DNA from: Saposhnikovia divaricata
Taxonomy: Eukaryota > Streptophyta > Magnoliopsida > Apiales > Apiaceae
Assembly (NCBI GenBank): GCA_036435485.1
Contig: CM071596.1
Coordinates: forward strand, 141,497,501 to 141,561,500
Length of the DNA stretch: 64,000 nt
Direction of reading: 5' to 3'
Every line of letters begins with the position of its first letter. Position 1 is the first letter of the stretch. Positions 22,871 to 34,379 of this stretch are shown here, piece after piece. Under the pieces are notes generated by a model. It did no database searches. It was not told the DNA's origin and worked only from the letters and a program-made list of their open reading frames with translations. Made by a program: the position numbers and the translations under genes.

Positions 22871-24104
22871 TTTTTTTTGAAATCACTGCAACTGAAATGA
22901 TTTTTTTGCTAAATTTTCTAAACTTTGATTAAAAAATGGTATGACTAAGTTGTCTTTAAAAAATCTACCGCCACCATCTTCTGCCCCATTGATTTCAGTT
23001 AATTAAATCATGTTTGAAACAAAGATCAAGTATATAAAGTAGGTTTGTTTCAAAAAAAAAAAGTATATAAAGTAGGTTGTACCGACTATGGTGTAGCTTC
23101 ACTAATAAAATAATAATAAACATGTATTCAGATTCAAATTTAAAATATCTGAATTTCATGCACAGATATTAAAAGTTGCATGTGTGGGCAGAGGAATATG
23201 AGTAGAAGATAGATGCTGCAAATCTGCAATACTCTACCGACCTGCAAATGAACAGAGATGGCAGTTCCTTCCTTTAGTGTACTTTTATGTTTTGTGTATA
23301 TGAAGGTTAGATTCAAATACTATCCATATTCGTGTATCTTCATGTCATATTTTTTTTCGTGTATCTTCATGTCATATTTTTTTTGTGTTGTGTTTCGGGT
23401 AATTCTAATAAAAAAATAGATTAATAATGAAAAAAATTATTTAAATATTAGATTTTCAATTTAATCTTTACTAGTTGAGTTTCAAGTTAATAAGTCATAA
23501 CGAGTTAAGTGTGGTCAAACTTTCTTAAACTTAAATTTGAATTCTATTTTTTCTAAAAAAAACTATATATCTAAATTTTATTTATAATATGTATATACAT
23601 AATTTTATAATATTTATTTAATTATTTATTTATTTTGGGTATTTTCGTTTCATTTACCCAGAATTTAAACACAAAATTGATATTATAAAAATTCTTATAA
23701 TTTTGTATTTTTATAATTTCGTATTCATATACCGAAAAGTTAAACATAAATTCAATATTATCGTATCATATTATCATGTCACGTATAAAATTGCCGATTC
23801 TACCATAGACACATGGAAACAACGTAAACAAAGAGATAAAGATGGAGGTCGCCACCCTCTTACAACTTAAAAGATGCTTTGAATTGATTATTATTGTTAT
23901 TGGTGACACAATGGTCCAGCCAAAAGATTAAGGTCCAGTTTGATAATTAGCTGATAGCGGCTTTTTGTAGAGAATTGAATTAGTTGTTTTGATTAGCGGA
24001 TTGAATTAGCTGTTTTGACTATAAGATTTAAATTAGTTGTTTTGAATAAAAGTGTTTGGTAAATAGCTTTTTAAGTAACTTTTTGTGACACATAGCAAAC
24101 CGCT
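22871..24104. other. AT-rich host intergenic DNA up to copia-E
   Basis: No gene recognised. A direct duplication TTTCGTGTATCTTCATGTCATATT occurs at about 23329-23380. The part 23930-24090 has TTTGGTAAATAGCTTTT wording typical of hAT MITEs but no clear ends. Confidence 0.3.
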
Positions 24105-27100
24105 TGAAAGGATATCTTCGATATAATATTTATTTTTGCATTTGTACGATTTAACATAAAATTTAAATTCACGTAAAATCCTCTCCACTAGGACATTTAT
24201 TTAATTGATTCGGTCAAAAGTCAAACGGTCCAATCTAGAAAAATTTATCATCCTATTTTAAATATAACAGATATTCCAATTTGCAGAAAAATCAAAATAT
24301 CTTTTATGGAATATATCTCTACACCAAGGTAATAAGATCGAAGAAGAAATATCAAGGTTTGATATTTTTTAGATCTCCGTTGCGATATTAATAAAGCAAC
24401 AAGCTCGAACAAAGAATATTCGAGATATAACGTTCTTTAGAGAACTCGTGCTAAATTCAAAAACGATCAGTTTTCATTCGAAAAATATTCTGTCTTCACA
24501 CTCAAAATATTTTTCTCATCCTAGAAAAGACTTTTTACTCTTAGGAATATTTTCCTCTCATGTCAGAAATATTTAAAGTAAATTTTCTCCAGCTTCTCAA
24601 ATATATTATATTTCGGAGAAAATTACTTTATTCACTCAAAAATATTCCTACACTCTTAAAACATTTTATATATTAGGAAATATATTCTAAATATTTATTT
24701 TAGTCAAAACATTGGTCTAAAGATTTATCTTTTTCAAGAAAAGATCAATCGTATTTTATTCGGAACCGAAAGCTGATTTAATCGTTTTAAATCCAAATAA
24801 AATACTTCCACTAGCTAGAATGACTTGAAACTTGAGATTGATCATTTAAATACTATTTTATATGCATGGTTAAAGTTTCGTAATTTTTTGAGAATTTTCG
24901 TCTGGGCACGAAAATCGAGACAGTTAGTCAACAGTTGACCACGTTTGACCAAGTCAACCTTGACCAAAATTGACCAAACTTTCCAGAATATTATTTTATA
25001 ATATTCCCAAGTGCTCCATAATTTTAGAATTATTTATTGGGTGTTTTCGTATTTATCGGGTATTTAATTAAGGATAATTGGTTTGTATTTATTCATTAAT
25101 CGGAACGAATGGTATATTATAATATATATTCAAAGTTTCTGGATATTTGGCTCATCCACTTGAAATGAAATACAACTTTACATGTTGGCAATCCAAGTGA
25201 AAGTCATGTCACCAATCCACACCCTTTTAATCTCAACTCTTAAATCTAAATCTCCATCATTCATTCCACCCAACTCTCTCTATAAATAAACCTCCTCATC
25301 CACCTATTTTAAACACAAGCTAAGAGCCAAATACATGCTGGGATTTTTAGAAGTATACACACTTTCAAGTTCATAAACACTCTCTCTCAAATACTTCATC
25401 TCAAAAACCTTCTCTCTCTTATATATATATATATACATATATCCAAGGTTTTTGTTCAACAAGCTTAGTTCCACCCAATCAAGCTTTGTTCACCCAAGCT
25501 AGCTCATCTACCACCATTTTTCGGCCTCCCGAAGGGCTGCCCAAAGTTCGACCACCATGCCAAAATCCAGCCGAACCTCCGGCGAACTTTTTTCGGCGAC
25601 TTTTAAAAGTGGTAATTTTTAGCTTCGTCTTTGTGTTTAAATTTGAGATTTGTGCTTAACTTCTATACTTCATCTTAATCTCTATTCTTGGATCTATTTT
25701 AAAGATCCCAAAGATCTCTTTATAAAAGAGAAAGTAATTATCCGACAAACTTCGAGGTTGTAACGATTAAGTATTCTTACAGGTTCCCAACCAGCATCTA
25801 CTGTGCTCCGTGGGATATTCTTTAAAGGAATACTTCACTCAACATAAGCTTTTTTAAGCACAAGTTTAGCCACTTGTTTTATCGCACTTACCTTTTATTT
25901 TACGTGGCCATAAACTTTTTTCGTGCAAAAAGTTAAAAGAAGATTATACTTTGACATTGACTTTAGTCAAAAGCAAGTATACATCTTAAGAGTCTTAAGC
26001 CTAGTAGCTTAAAAAGACTTGCATATTTGACACACGTCAAAGTTGATACAATTAAGTATTTTTACGGATTCCCAAGTAGCATCTACAGTGCTCCGTGGGA
26101 CATTCTTTAAAGGAATACTTCGTATCACATAAACTTCGTGAAGAAGTAAAATTACTAGAGATAACTTAATATTCTTAATTGAATATTAACGTTTCGTTCT
26201 AATACCGCTTGTGCGTAAAGTCCACTCGTGTGACTTAACCCTTGCCGTTATTTACTATTTTCCGCACTACGCATATAACTAACGTGTAATAGCGTTCTTT
26301 CACGGTCCTCGCACTTGCGAGTTGAATTTTTTCTTCTCATCCTCACACTTGTGAGTTGAATACTATATTAACGCATAATAGCGGCCCTCGTTTTATCCCA
26401 TACATAAGCGAGTTAATTTTATGTACGTGTGTGTTTGTATACTTATGTGTGGTGTTTAATTTTCCTAACCATTTAAAGTGCAAATTAATAAAGACACATA
26501 TTGAAATCAAGGATCCTTACGCAACGAAGCTATTTAACAAGGACTTGATATATTACTCCATCCATTTTCATATCCACTTGGAGTAATTAAAAGTATACTT
26601 TGATTATCATTTAATATCAAAGAAAGTATACTTAAAAATACAATATAACTTTATATTCTTTCATGAATATTAAAGTTACCTTTTGGATTAAGTACCGTAA
26701 CATACTAATCCAACCTTTTTATATATTTACCATATTTGTTTCGTAGATATTGTTTGTCTAACTTTTATAGTGAGGTGAAGTTGAAGTGAGGTGATTCTCG
26801 TTCTAAGACCCAAGTCCTAGACGTACTAAAGGGGAGTTAGTAGTCTTCGCACCGTGAAGAAGATGAAAGACCCGAGACCTTTCATCTAAGACCCAAGATC
26901 GAAAAAAGCCAAGAATCAATAGTCTACACCAAAGGTTCTACATCAACTTTGAAAAAGTAGCGGGGAGTTGCTGTCTAAGATAAGTTGTGTAGGTTTGCAA
27001 CGACTTTGAGATGGTAACGGGTAGTTACGCACCAAGACGAGTCTTGTATTTGTTTACATTTATTTTGAGATGGTAACGGGTAGTTACGCACCAAGACAAA

Positions 27101-27430
27101 TATTTGTAGGGTTATAAAGGCTTCTTCGCCTACTAAAGGAGCGAGTTTATTTTAAGGGAAAATCTCGAGTCCGGAGAGGAGCTCGGGGACTGCATTAAGG
27201 ATGAGCGAATCCATTAGGGGTTGCGCCATCGTGAACCAGGATAAAATCTCCTGTGTGGTATTTTCTTTACTTGTCATTTATTTTCCGCACTTATAAACTG
27301 CTAACGACTTAGTAAAATATTTTAAAAAAAAGAAAAAAATAGTTTTAAAACGCCATAATAATTTTTAATTGGTAATTAAGCTATTCAACCCCCCTTTCTA
27401 GCTTAATATATCCCTCATACGGGACCTAAA
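24105..27430 (+). repeat. copia-E 5' LTR (about 3.3 kb)
   Basis: Followed directly by a Met-type primer site. Shares promoter, block and end sequences with the copia-F LTR. It holds internal duplications: a block with TGCTCCGTGGGA twice (about 25765-25850 and 26047-26140), and GAGATGGTAACGGGTAGTTA twice with a 59-bp period (27008, 27067). The start is set by aligning TGAAAGG with the copia-F LTR start and is uncertain by tens of bases. Confidence 0.65.
25281..25288 (+). promoter_or_regulatory. TATA box in copia-E LTR
   Basis: TATAAATA after CAACTCTCTC, followed by GAGCCAAATACATGCTG as in copia-F. Confidence 0.55.
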
Positions 27431-27433
27431 AAT

Positions 27434-27445
27434 TGGTATCAAAGC
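27434..27445 (+). promoter_or_regulatory. primer-binding site of copia-E
   Basis: TGGTATCAAAGC, one base from the standard TGGTATCAGAGC complementary to initiator tRNA-Met, at the 3' edge of the LTR. Confidence 0.8.
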
Positions 27446-27505
27446 AGTGCTTTTTAACGTGTTTGTTGAGTGATTTGCAGATCTACAGGCACAACAAAAA
27501 GTGAT

Positions 27506-28845
27506 TGATGTGTCAAATTATACCTAACCGCAAGCGCACGGTGTCTATTGCTAGTACAGATGGCAAGCGGGTCGAATCCACAAGGAGACAGGTTCTACTA
27601 ATTCCTTTTCAGTTATCGCTAATTGTTTCAAGGGTCAGACGAATATGTGAAATTATTAATTAACTAATTAAACTAAATTAACACTAATTAAACAGGTGAT
27701 AAACAAATTATTTAAAACCTAGGGCAATCAGGTCCACCATGCTTACACAATTGGCTCTTAAGCTAAAGCAATCAATGTGATCCTATAACTAGAGTATGTT
27801 AATCTCTTTCAAGCATTAACACTCTCGAAACATTCAACACAATTAACCACTTTTAGTAATTCAATCAATCAGGTAATTAGAGTCAAGTTAATCTCTTCCA
27901 AGCATTAACGCTCTCAGAAATCCAATGATGCTTCCGCACTCAAATTCAATTCTGCTAATCGTATGTAAGCCTCTAGTAGTAAATCTTTCGATCCATACCC
28001 CTATTTGCATATAATTAATCCATGATATCGGCCGATTACACAAATTAATGATTAAAACATATCAATCAGAATTAACCATAACCAATCAAACCACTATGAA
28101 AATCATGCCAATAGTAGTGCAAACATGGCTTCCCTTTAAGCCCTAGAAATAACTACTCGTTAATAATTAAATAAGTAAAACAACTAGTAAAACAAGAAAA
28201 CATAATTAAACTAATAAGAACAAAGAAAAGATTAAGAGAACAAAACCTTCAAACTTCAATGTTGTCACCCAAAAGAAGAGTCATGGTGTTTCTCTACATC
28301 TCCAACTAATAATAATACTAATCTACTCTAAACTATATTATCTGATCTAATATTACATCCTAATAATGTGTCCCAAGATGTGTTTATATAGGCTCTAAAA
28401 GTCTTGCCCAATAAAAGTATTTTAATACTCTAAATCAATTACAAGTAGGATTCCATAACTGAATAGGATTCCTTAATTAAAATTCGTAACTTCTTTTTCT
28501 CCTCTGTTTCCGGCCTCTTCCAGTTTGATTTTGCTTATTGGACCACCTCTGAATTAAAGAAAATTCCACAAGCTTCGCGTGGACAGTAAGATCGTCAAAT
28601 TCTGACTTCTGGAACTCAAGATATGGCCAAAACAGTGCAGGCAGCCCGTGCAGCCCAATAATACGAATTTTCTCCTATTTTATCTCCAAAATAGCTCTTT
28701 TTGCTCCAAATCCTTCCAAGTTATGAATTCTTTATTTCCTACAATAAAACAATCAAATATATTAAATAAAAATCCAAATCAATGCAAAACATAATAAATA
28801 CGAGAATAAAATCATCTAGAATATATATAAAAATATACTCTATCA
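27506..28845 (-). repeat. 3' LTR of the Athila-like element
   Basis: 1340 bp. Downstream on the - strand of the ORF and UTR. It reads TGATGTGTCAAATTATACC on the + strand at 27506 and ends CTCTATCA at 28845. Confidence 0.93.
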
Positions 28846-28860
28846 AACATCCCCACACTT
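28846..28860 (-). promoter_or_regulatory. polypurine tract region of the Athila-like element
   Basis: On the - strand AAGTGTGGGGATGTT lies immediately before the LTR start TGATAGAG. The G-rich core fits a plus-strand primer. Confidence 0.5.
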
Positions 28861-31160
28861 AGCATTTGCACGTCCTCGGGCAAATAAGTGAAATAAAAAC
28901 TAAGTCCTAACAAACATCACTTTCGTAGATGACACGATTGCATTGAGCATATGCAACAAGCCGTTAAACCCCTAGGCAGCCCTAGTAGGACGAGTGTTGT
29001 CTCGTGAGGGTTTATAGTGAATGTACCCACAAAATTCATCTAACCATGCAAAAGATCAATGCTAACACAACACCACACACACAAGTCCTCTCATGCCACA
29101 TCAACTTAAGAATCAAAGTAAACATACGATGTCTTGGTGTCAAAAGTGCAAGTATTCACGTAGTCTACTCAACCAACATGCAGAAGGTCATAAAAATTCA
29201 TGTCAAGTGTAAAAATCGTTGGTAATCATGCTAAGCCCACAAGAAATACATCTTTAAGTCAAAACCCGGGATCTCCTATGCCAAAACAAGTAATAACTCA
29301 CCTTTCACTCAAAAACGAATATTCACTCAAGAACAAGGTTAAGTGTATCACTCAATTCCAACAAAATCATAAACACAACTTGACACTCGCAATCAATCTC
29401 ACTTTCAACACAACATACATCACTGATGACAATCAAAAGGTCTTTATTCGGGTTGTAACGTGGGCTAGGGACCAGGTATGTCAAGTAAAGGTAAAGCTAA
29501 AACAGGTTAAATGTCAAAAGCTAGTACCCAACAATAATCATTATTCAATTCCCTTTCTATTAAAAACACAAATACTTCCCCACACTTGGATTTTTCAATA
29601 ACCCTTACATAATAACTTGACTAGTCGAATGAAGAAGGATCATACAAACATAAGAATGCTCTCAAATTTATTTATTTTTTTCTTTTTTTTTTTTCTTTTT
29701 TCTTTTTTTCTTTTCTGAGAGCTAAGGAATAAGCACAATGATCCATAGATATTTTTATGAATTTCGACTAACAAGCATCAACCAAAATCAATATTCCCCA
29801 ATGGTATGATCATCAATAAAACCCCTTTTATGAACACCTTATTACTCCCTCAAGCACGATACTAGCCTTTGACAATTTAGGTTCAAATTTAATATAAGGA
29901 CAATAGAATAAAAAGGATAATGGCAAGTAATGTGGTGTGTCACCGAAAGAATAGGATTAAGCTCAACAGGTTAACTAATTGATCATGTTTAAAAGGTGTG
30001 GAAATATGGGAAATACGAGGTTATACCTGATTGCCTTTATCATCTCATCATCAAGTAATGTCATGCATTTCAAGAAAGATCTCAAGTAAGTGCTAGCAAT
30101 GTAAACAACATGTGGACACTCAAGCAAACGAAAAATCATGCAAAATATATGCATATAGGCTCAAAACTCACTTGGTGTGACAAAACATAATCAATCCCAG
30201 GTAACAAGACTCTCTAACGCACCTACTTGTACTCAAAGCATGGAAACCAAGTCATCTTGCACATATTCATGTCATTCTAATCACTTACAACATCCAATTA
30301 AGTCTACCAGTTTCAACTTGCTAGTGAAAGTGTGTGCACAAGAACAAAGCACGTCACTTCTCATACAAAAGCATCCATAAACACAAGATTCCTACGCATG
30401 CATGGGTGTATCAAGCAAAATACAACAACTAATCAAATTGCATGGCTAGAGTTATTTTTGGTATTTTTCAATTTTTTTAATTTTTTTTGAATTTTATAAT
30501 ATATAATTTTTTTGGATTTTTTATCATCGAGAACTCATCCCCACACTTAAGTGGTTCATTGTCCTCAATGAACAAATATATAAAAGAAAAGAAAGAAAGA
30601 AGAAAAGGAAAATAATTACAACAAATATACAAAGAAAGAATGGTGAAGAATACTCCCCTGGTGCATAAGCATGAAGTGGCCTTTGAAAATATTGAAGTGG
30701 GAAACAACCGAACTATCTGAGTCCTCATTCTCCTCGGTTGAATCTGGTGGAGAGTATTGCGTACGAGTTCCATAGACTGGCCACCTTGCCTGAATACTAC
30801 AAAACCCCAATTTACAAGAACACAAATTCGTAATAAAAATAAAATTAGAGAAAAAGATTTACCCAATACGAATCAAAGAGGTGAACTTGCAATTAATTCC
30901 TCTTTAGAATTGAATTTTTTTAGAGATTTAAATAAATAGAAGAGGAATTGGATTTGTATGTAGTGGTGGGTATATATATAAGATGATGGATAGATGAGAT
31001 TTAAAAATTTAGAGCATAGGAGAGATTTAGGATGGTATGGAATTGATCTAGGATAGATGTGGGATTTAGGGAATGAAATAATTTGAGTTTGGAAAAAATT
31101 TGGGGTTGATTTTGTAGGTTAAAAGACAAAAAAATCGGGCAGAAAAATTCTGGAGAGGCT
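28861..31160 (-). other. non-coding 3' half of the Athila-like element
   Basis: No retroviral protein match. The phrases CCCCACACTTAGCATTTGCACGTCC and CCCCACACTTAAGTGG are typical of the region downstream of Athila coding sequence. A poly-T/C run lies at 29660-29716. The open frames present are short and unlike known proteins. Confidence 0.5.
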
Positions 31161-31284
31161 GTAACGCACACGCAGGCTGCGTTACAGGTATGCAGACTGC
31201 GGAAGGGTCAGTAACGCAGGCGCAGCCTGCGTTACAGGGGCGCAGCCTGCGTCTAATACAGTAACGCAGGCGCAGCCTGCGTTT
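31161..31284. repeat. 50-bp tandem array of GC-rich perfect hairpins
   Basis: Palindromes start at 31161, 31211 and 31261, exactly 50 bp apart. The second is a perfect 11-bp stem (GTAACGCAGGC / GCCTGCGTTAC) with loop GCA. The first keeps GTAACGCA/TGCGTTAC with a changed centre, and the third loses only the last pairs. This GC-rich patch is in very AT-rich DNA and is followed by a poly-T tract and a T/A-rich stretch (about 31290-31365). It lies between the ORF and the purine tract. Confidence 0.9.
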
Positions 31285-31288
31285 CTAA

Positions 31289-31323
<35 letters not shown>

Positions 31324-31502
31324 CACACAAAATTTTTTTTTTTTTTTTTAAAAAAAATTTTTTATAACTAAACAATTCTACTATATACGAAAGAAGGAAA
31401 GAAGTACTCCCCTATGCAAAAGCATGAAGTGCACCGATCCTCCAATGAAATCTTGGGTTGCCTCCCAAGCAGCGCTTATTTAGAGTCATTAGCTTGACCT
31501 CC

Positions 31503-32906
31503 TCAAAAATACTCCGGTAAAGGCGTAATATCCACTTTCTCGATCATAAACTCGCCACCACAAAAAGTATCAAGAGTGTTAGTGGTTGTCTTTATCCTGC
31601 AGAAAGTCTCCAAACAAGCATCAGTAAAATAAAATATGTCATTAATAAGCAATAGAGAGAGTGCTTGTGTAGTTTTGGAAAACTTTGTGATAAAACAGCG
31701 ATAAAATTCAACACCACGAAAATATTGAACTCCCTTGACATAAGGTGGAGGTTCTGGTGGTGGTTTTTCTTCACTCCTCACTTTCACTAGAGTCATTCGG
31801 ACATCTTGGCTTATCACATCATTGGCTAATAAGACACTTCCATCTTCTCCCTCTTCTCGAGCTTGAAACGTATGAGCCACTTTGTATGGATTCTCAACCA
31901 GAATTTGAGAAATATCATCTTGGACAATATTTGTTATCACATCAACCTTGAAATAAGTGTTCTTGAGCAAAGAAGCCTTGTAAGTAGAGGCTAGATCGAG
32001 AGCAAATTTATCAATACATGGTAGCTTAGGCACAGATTGCGGAAGAGAAACAACAACCATCTCTGTATTGCTTTCCTTTGTAGCCTCATCATCAGTCACA
32101 TTGTTCTCAGTAACAGCAACATCATCGATCTCGTCATCAGTGGCATGCTCCTTCTCTTTATCAATGGCCTCATCATCAACATACATGGAGAAACTATCAT
32201 ATTCCTGATCGCTTGTGAGATTGATAGCAATCAGGTCCTCTTCGGATCGGATAGATGATGATGGTAAATAGTCGAGCTGCCCAGTAGTAGAAGAGTTAGC
32301 CAACTGTGCAATTTGAGATTCAATCGCCAAACTTTGAGTTTCTAATTCTTCAGAACGCTTTAGTAGTTTACTCAAGATATCCCACATCTCATTTGTCTGA
32401 TCAGCTTGCACATCTACGCTGGATTGAGAAACATGTAGATCTTCTTGTAGAGGAGGATATTGATATTCTTGTTGTGGCGGCTGCTCATATGACTGATAAT
32501 ATTGTTGCTCAAACTGTTGCTGATTATGATATGAAAAATTTTGAGCACCATTGTCCTGGTAGTAGAAATCTGGTTGATTCACCCATTCTTGATCAAAAGT
32601 GTTCGAATACTGATTGTACCCATATCCTTCTTCAAAAGAATTCATTTGTCCCCACTGAGCACTCTGAGAATTATAGACATTGTAAGAACATTCAAAACCA
32701 AAGTGACCCTGCACACCGCAAATTTGACAGAAGTTGTAAGTTTTAGGGGCCACTTGTGACATCTCATTGATACTCATTGGACGCATAAAGGGCTCTATAG
32801 GGTTGAATGAGGCAATTTCTTGAGTGCGTGCCTCCAACATGGAAGAGAGTAGTGCAAAAGTATCAACTTCACCCATTGCAAACCTGTAGACACTCAACAA
32901 AGCCAA
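31503..32906 (-). CDS. Athila-like gag fragment fused to an RT thumb remnant
   Basis: 467 codons, open throughout; the first Met may not be the true start and an in-frame alternative (MGEVDTF) lies 10 codons on. Residues ~57-70 hold a zinc knuckle, CQICGVQGHFGFEC (CX2CX4HX4C). Gln/Tyr-rich sequence follows, then the Athila gag signature EELETQSLAIESQIAQLA near residues 190-210. An acidic region comes next. The last ~70 residues contain VEFYRCFITKFSKTTQALSLLL and FYFTDACLETFCRIKTT, which match the RT palm/thumb and connection of Ty3/gypsy polymerases (the FYRRFIKDFSKI motif). Over 1 kb of pol between gag and this point is missing but the frame is kept. It may bind RNA through the zinc knuckle, but has no enzyme activity. 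Confidence 0.7.
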   Translation of the reverse strand: MALLSVYRFAMGEVDTFALLSSMLEARTQEIASFNPIEPFMRPMSINEMSQVAPKTYNFCQICGVQGHFGFECSYNVYNSQSAQWGQMNSFEEGYGYNQYSNTFDQEWVNQPDFYYQDNGAQNFSYHNQQQFEQQYYQSYEQPPQQEYQYPPLQEDLHVSQSSVDVQADQTNEMWDILSKLLKRSEELETQSLAIESQIAQLANSSTTGQLDYLPSSSIRSEEDLIAINLTSDQEYDSFSMYVDDEAIDKEKEHATDDEIDDVAVTENNVTDDEATKESNTEMVVVSLPQSVPKLPCIDKFALDLASTYKASLLKNTYFKVDVITNIVQDDISQILVENPYKVAHTFQAREEGEDGSVLLANDVISQDVRMTLVKVRSEEKPPPEPPPYVKGVQYFRGVEFYRCFITKFSKTTQALSLLLINDIFYFTDACLETFCRIKTTTNTLDTFCGGEFMIEKVDITPLPEYF

Positions 32907-33005
32907 GAAAACGTAGTAAAATCTCCCTCAATTGGAACAAAGGTTCCAACGAGACAATGGAAACAATCGAAACAACTAAATTAAAATCAACAGAAACTCG
33001 CTGTC

Positions 33006-33023
33006 TCCCCGGCAGCGGCGCCA
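33006..33023 (-). promoter_or_regulatory. primer-binding site, tRNA-Asp type
   Basis: TGGCGCCGCTGCCGGGGA on the - strand, a few bases after the 5' LTR end. Athila elements use a nearly identical site. Confidence 0.85.
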
Positions 33024-33029
33024 AAAACT

Positions 33030-34369
33030 TGATGTGTCAAATTATACCTAACCGCAAGCGCACGGTGTCTATTGCTAGTACAGATGGCAAGCGGGTCGAA
33101 TCCACAAGGAGACAGGTTCTACTAATTCCTTTTCAGTTATCGCTAATTGTTTCAAGGGTCAGACGAATATGTGAAATTATTAATTAACTAATTAAACTAA
33201 ATTAACACTAATTAAACAGGTGATAAACAAATTATTTAAAACCTAGGGCAATCAGGTCCACCATGCTTACACAATTGGCTCTTAAGCTAAAGCAATCAAT
33301 GTGATCCTATAACTAGAGTATGTTAATCTCTTTCAAGCATTAACACTCTCGAAACATTCAACACAATTAACCACTTTTAGTAATTCAATCAATCAGGTAA
33401 TTAGAGTCAAGTTAATCTCTTCCAAGCATTAACGCTCTCAGAAATCCAATGATGCTTCCGCACTCAAATTCAATTCTGCTAATCGTATGTAAGCCTCTAG
33501 TAGTAAATCTTTCGATCCATACCCCTATTTGCATATAATTAATCCATGATATCGGCCGATTACACAAATTAATGATTAAAACATATCAATCAGAATTAAC
33601 CATAACCAATCAAACCACTATGAAAATCATGCCAATAGTAGTGCAAACATGGCTTCCCTTTAAGCCCTAGAAATAACTACTCGTTAATAATTAAATAAGT
33701 AAAACAACTAGTAAAACAAGAAAACATAATTAAACTAATAAGAACAAAGAAAAGATTAAGAGAACAAAACCTTCAAACTTCAATGTTGTCACCCAAAAGA
33801 AGAGTCATGGTGTTTCTCTACATCTCCAACTAATAATAATACTAATCTACTCTAAACTATATTATCTGATCTAATATTACATCCTAATAATGTGTCCCAA
33901 GATGTGTTTATATAGGCTCTAAAAGTCTTGCCCAATAAAAGTATTTTAATACTCTAAATCAATTACAAGTAGGATTCCATAACTGAATAGGATTCCTTAA
34001 TTAAAATTCGTAACTTCTTTTTCTCCTCTGTTTCCGGCCTCTTCCAGTTTGATTTTGCTTATTGGACCACCTCTGAATTAAAGAAAATTCCACAAGCTTC
34101 GCGTGGACAGTAAGATCGTCAAATTCTGACTTCTGGAACTCAAGATATGGCCAAAACAGTGCAGGCAGCCCGTGCAGCCCAATAATACGAATTTTCTCCT
34201 ATTTTATCTCCAAAATAGCTCTTTTTGCTCCAAATCCTTCCAAGTTATGAATTCTTTATTTCCTACAATAAAACAATCAAATATATTAAATAAAAATCCA
34301 AATCAATGCAAAACATAATAAATACGAGAATAAAATCATCTAGAATATATATAAAAATATACTCTATCA
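33030..34369 (-). repeat. 5' LTR of the Athila-like element
   Basis: 1340 bp and identical by eye to the 27506-28845 LTR. Flanked on the right by GTGAT. Confidence 0.93.
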
Positions 34370-34379
34370 GTGATCCTAC

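Larger units (their letters stand above)
27506..34369 (-). mobile_element. Complete Athila-like non-autonomous gypsy element (6864 bp)
   Basis: Two 1340-bp LTRs (TGATAGAG...GACACATCA on the - strand) that look identical by eye, flanked by a perfect GTGAT duplication (27501-27505, 34370-34374). The primer site TGGCGCCGCTGCCGGGGA is of the tRNA-Asp type used by Athila. Only one ORF is present (467 codons), made from gag and an RT remnant; protease, RT core, RNase H and integrase are gone. It is therefore a LARD-like passenger that needs proteins in trans. Identical LTRs mean a very recent insertion. Confidence 0.92.

Noticed and set aside
23930..24104. hAT-type MITE
   Set aside because: The wording is suggestive but I found no matching inverted ends or 8-bp duplication.
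28861..31160. Small ORFs in the Athila-like 3' UTR
   Set aside because: No similarity, no conserved start and not longer than chance for this composition.
32306..33187. + strand ORFs opposite the gag fusion and LTR
   Set aside because: Shadow frames of the 467-codon ORF and of LTR sequence, without any domain.
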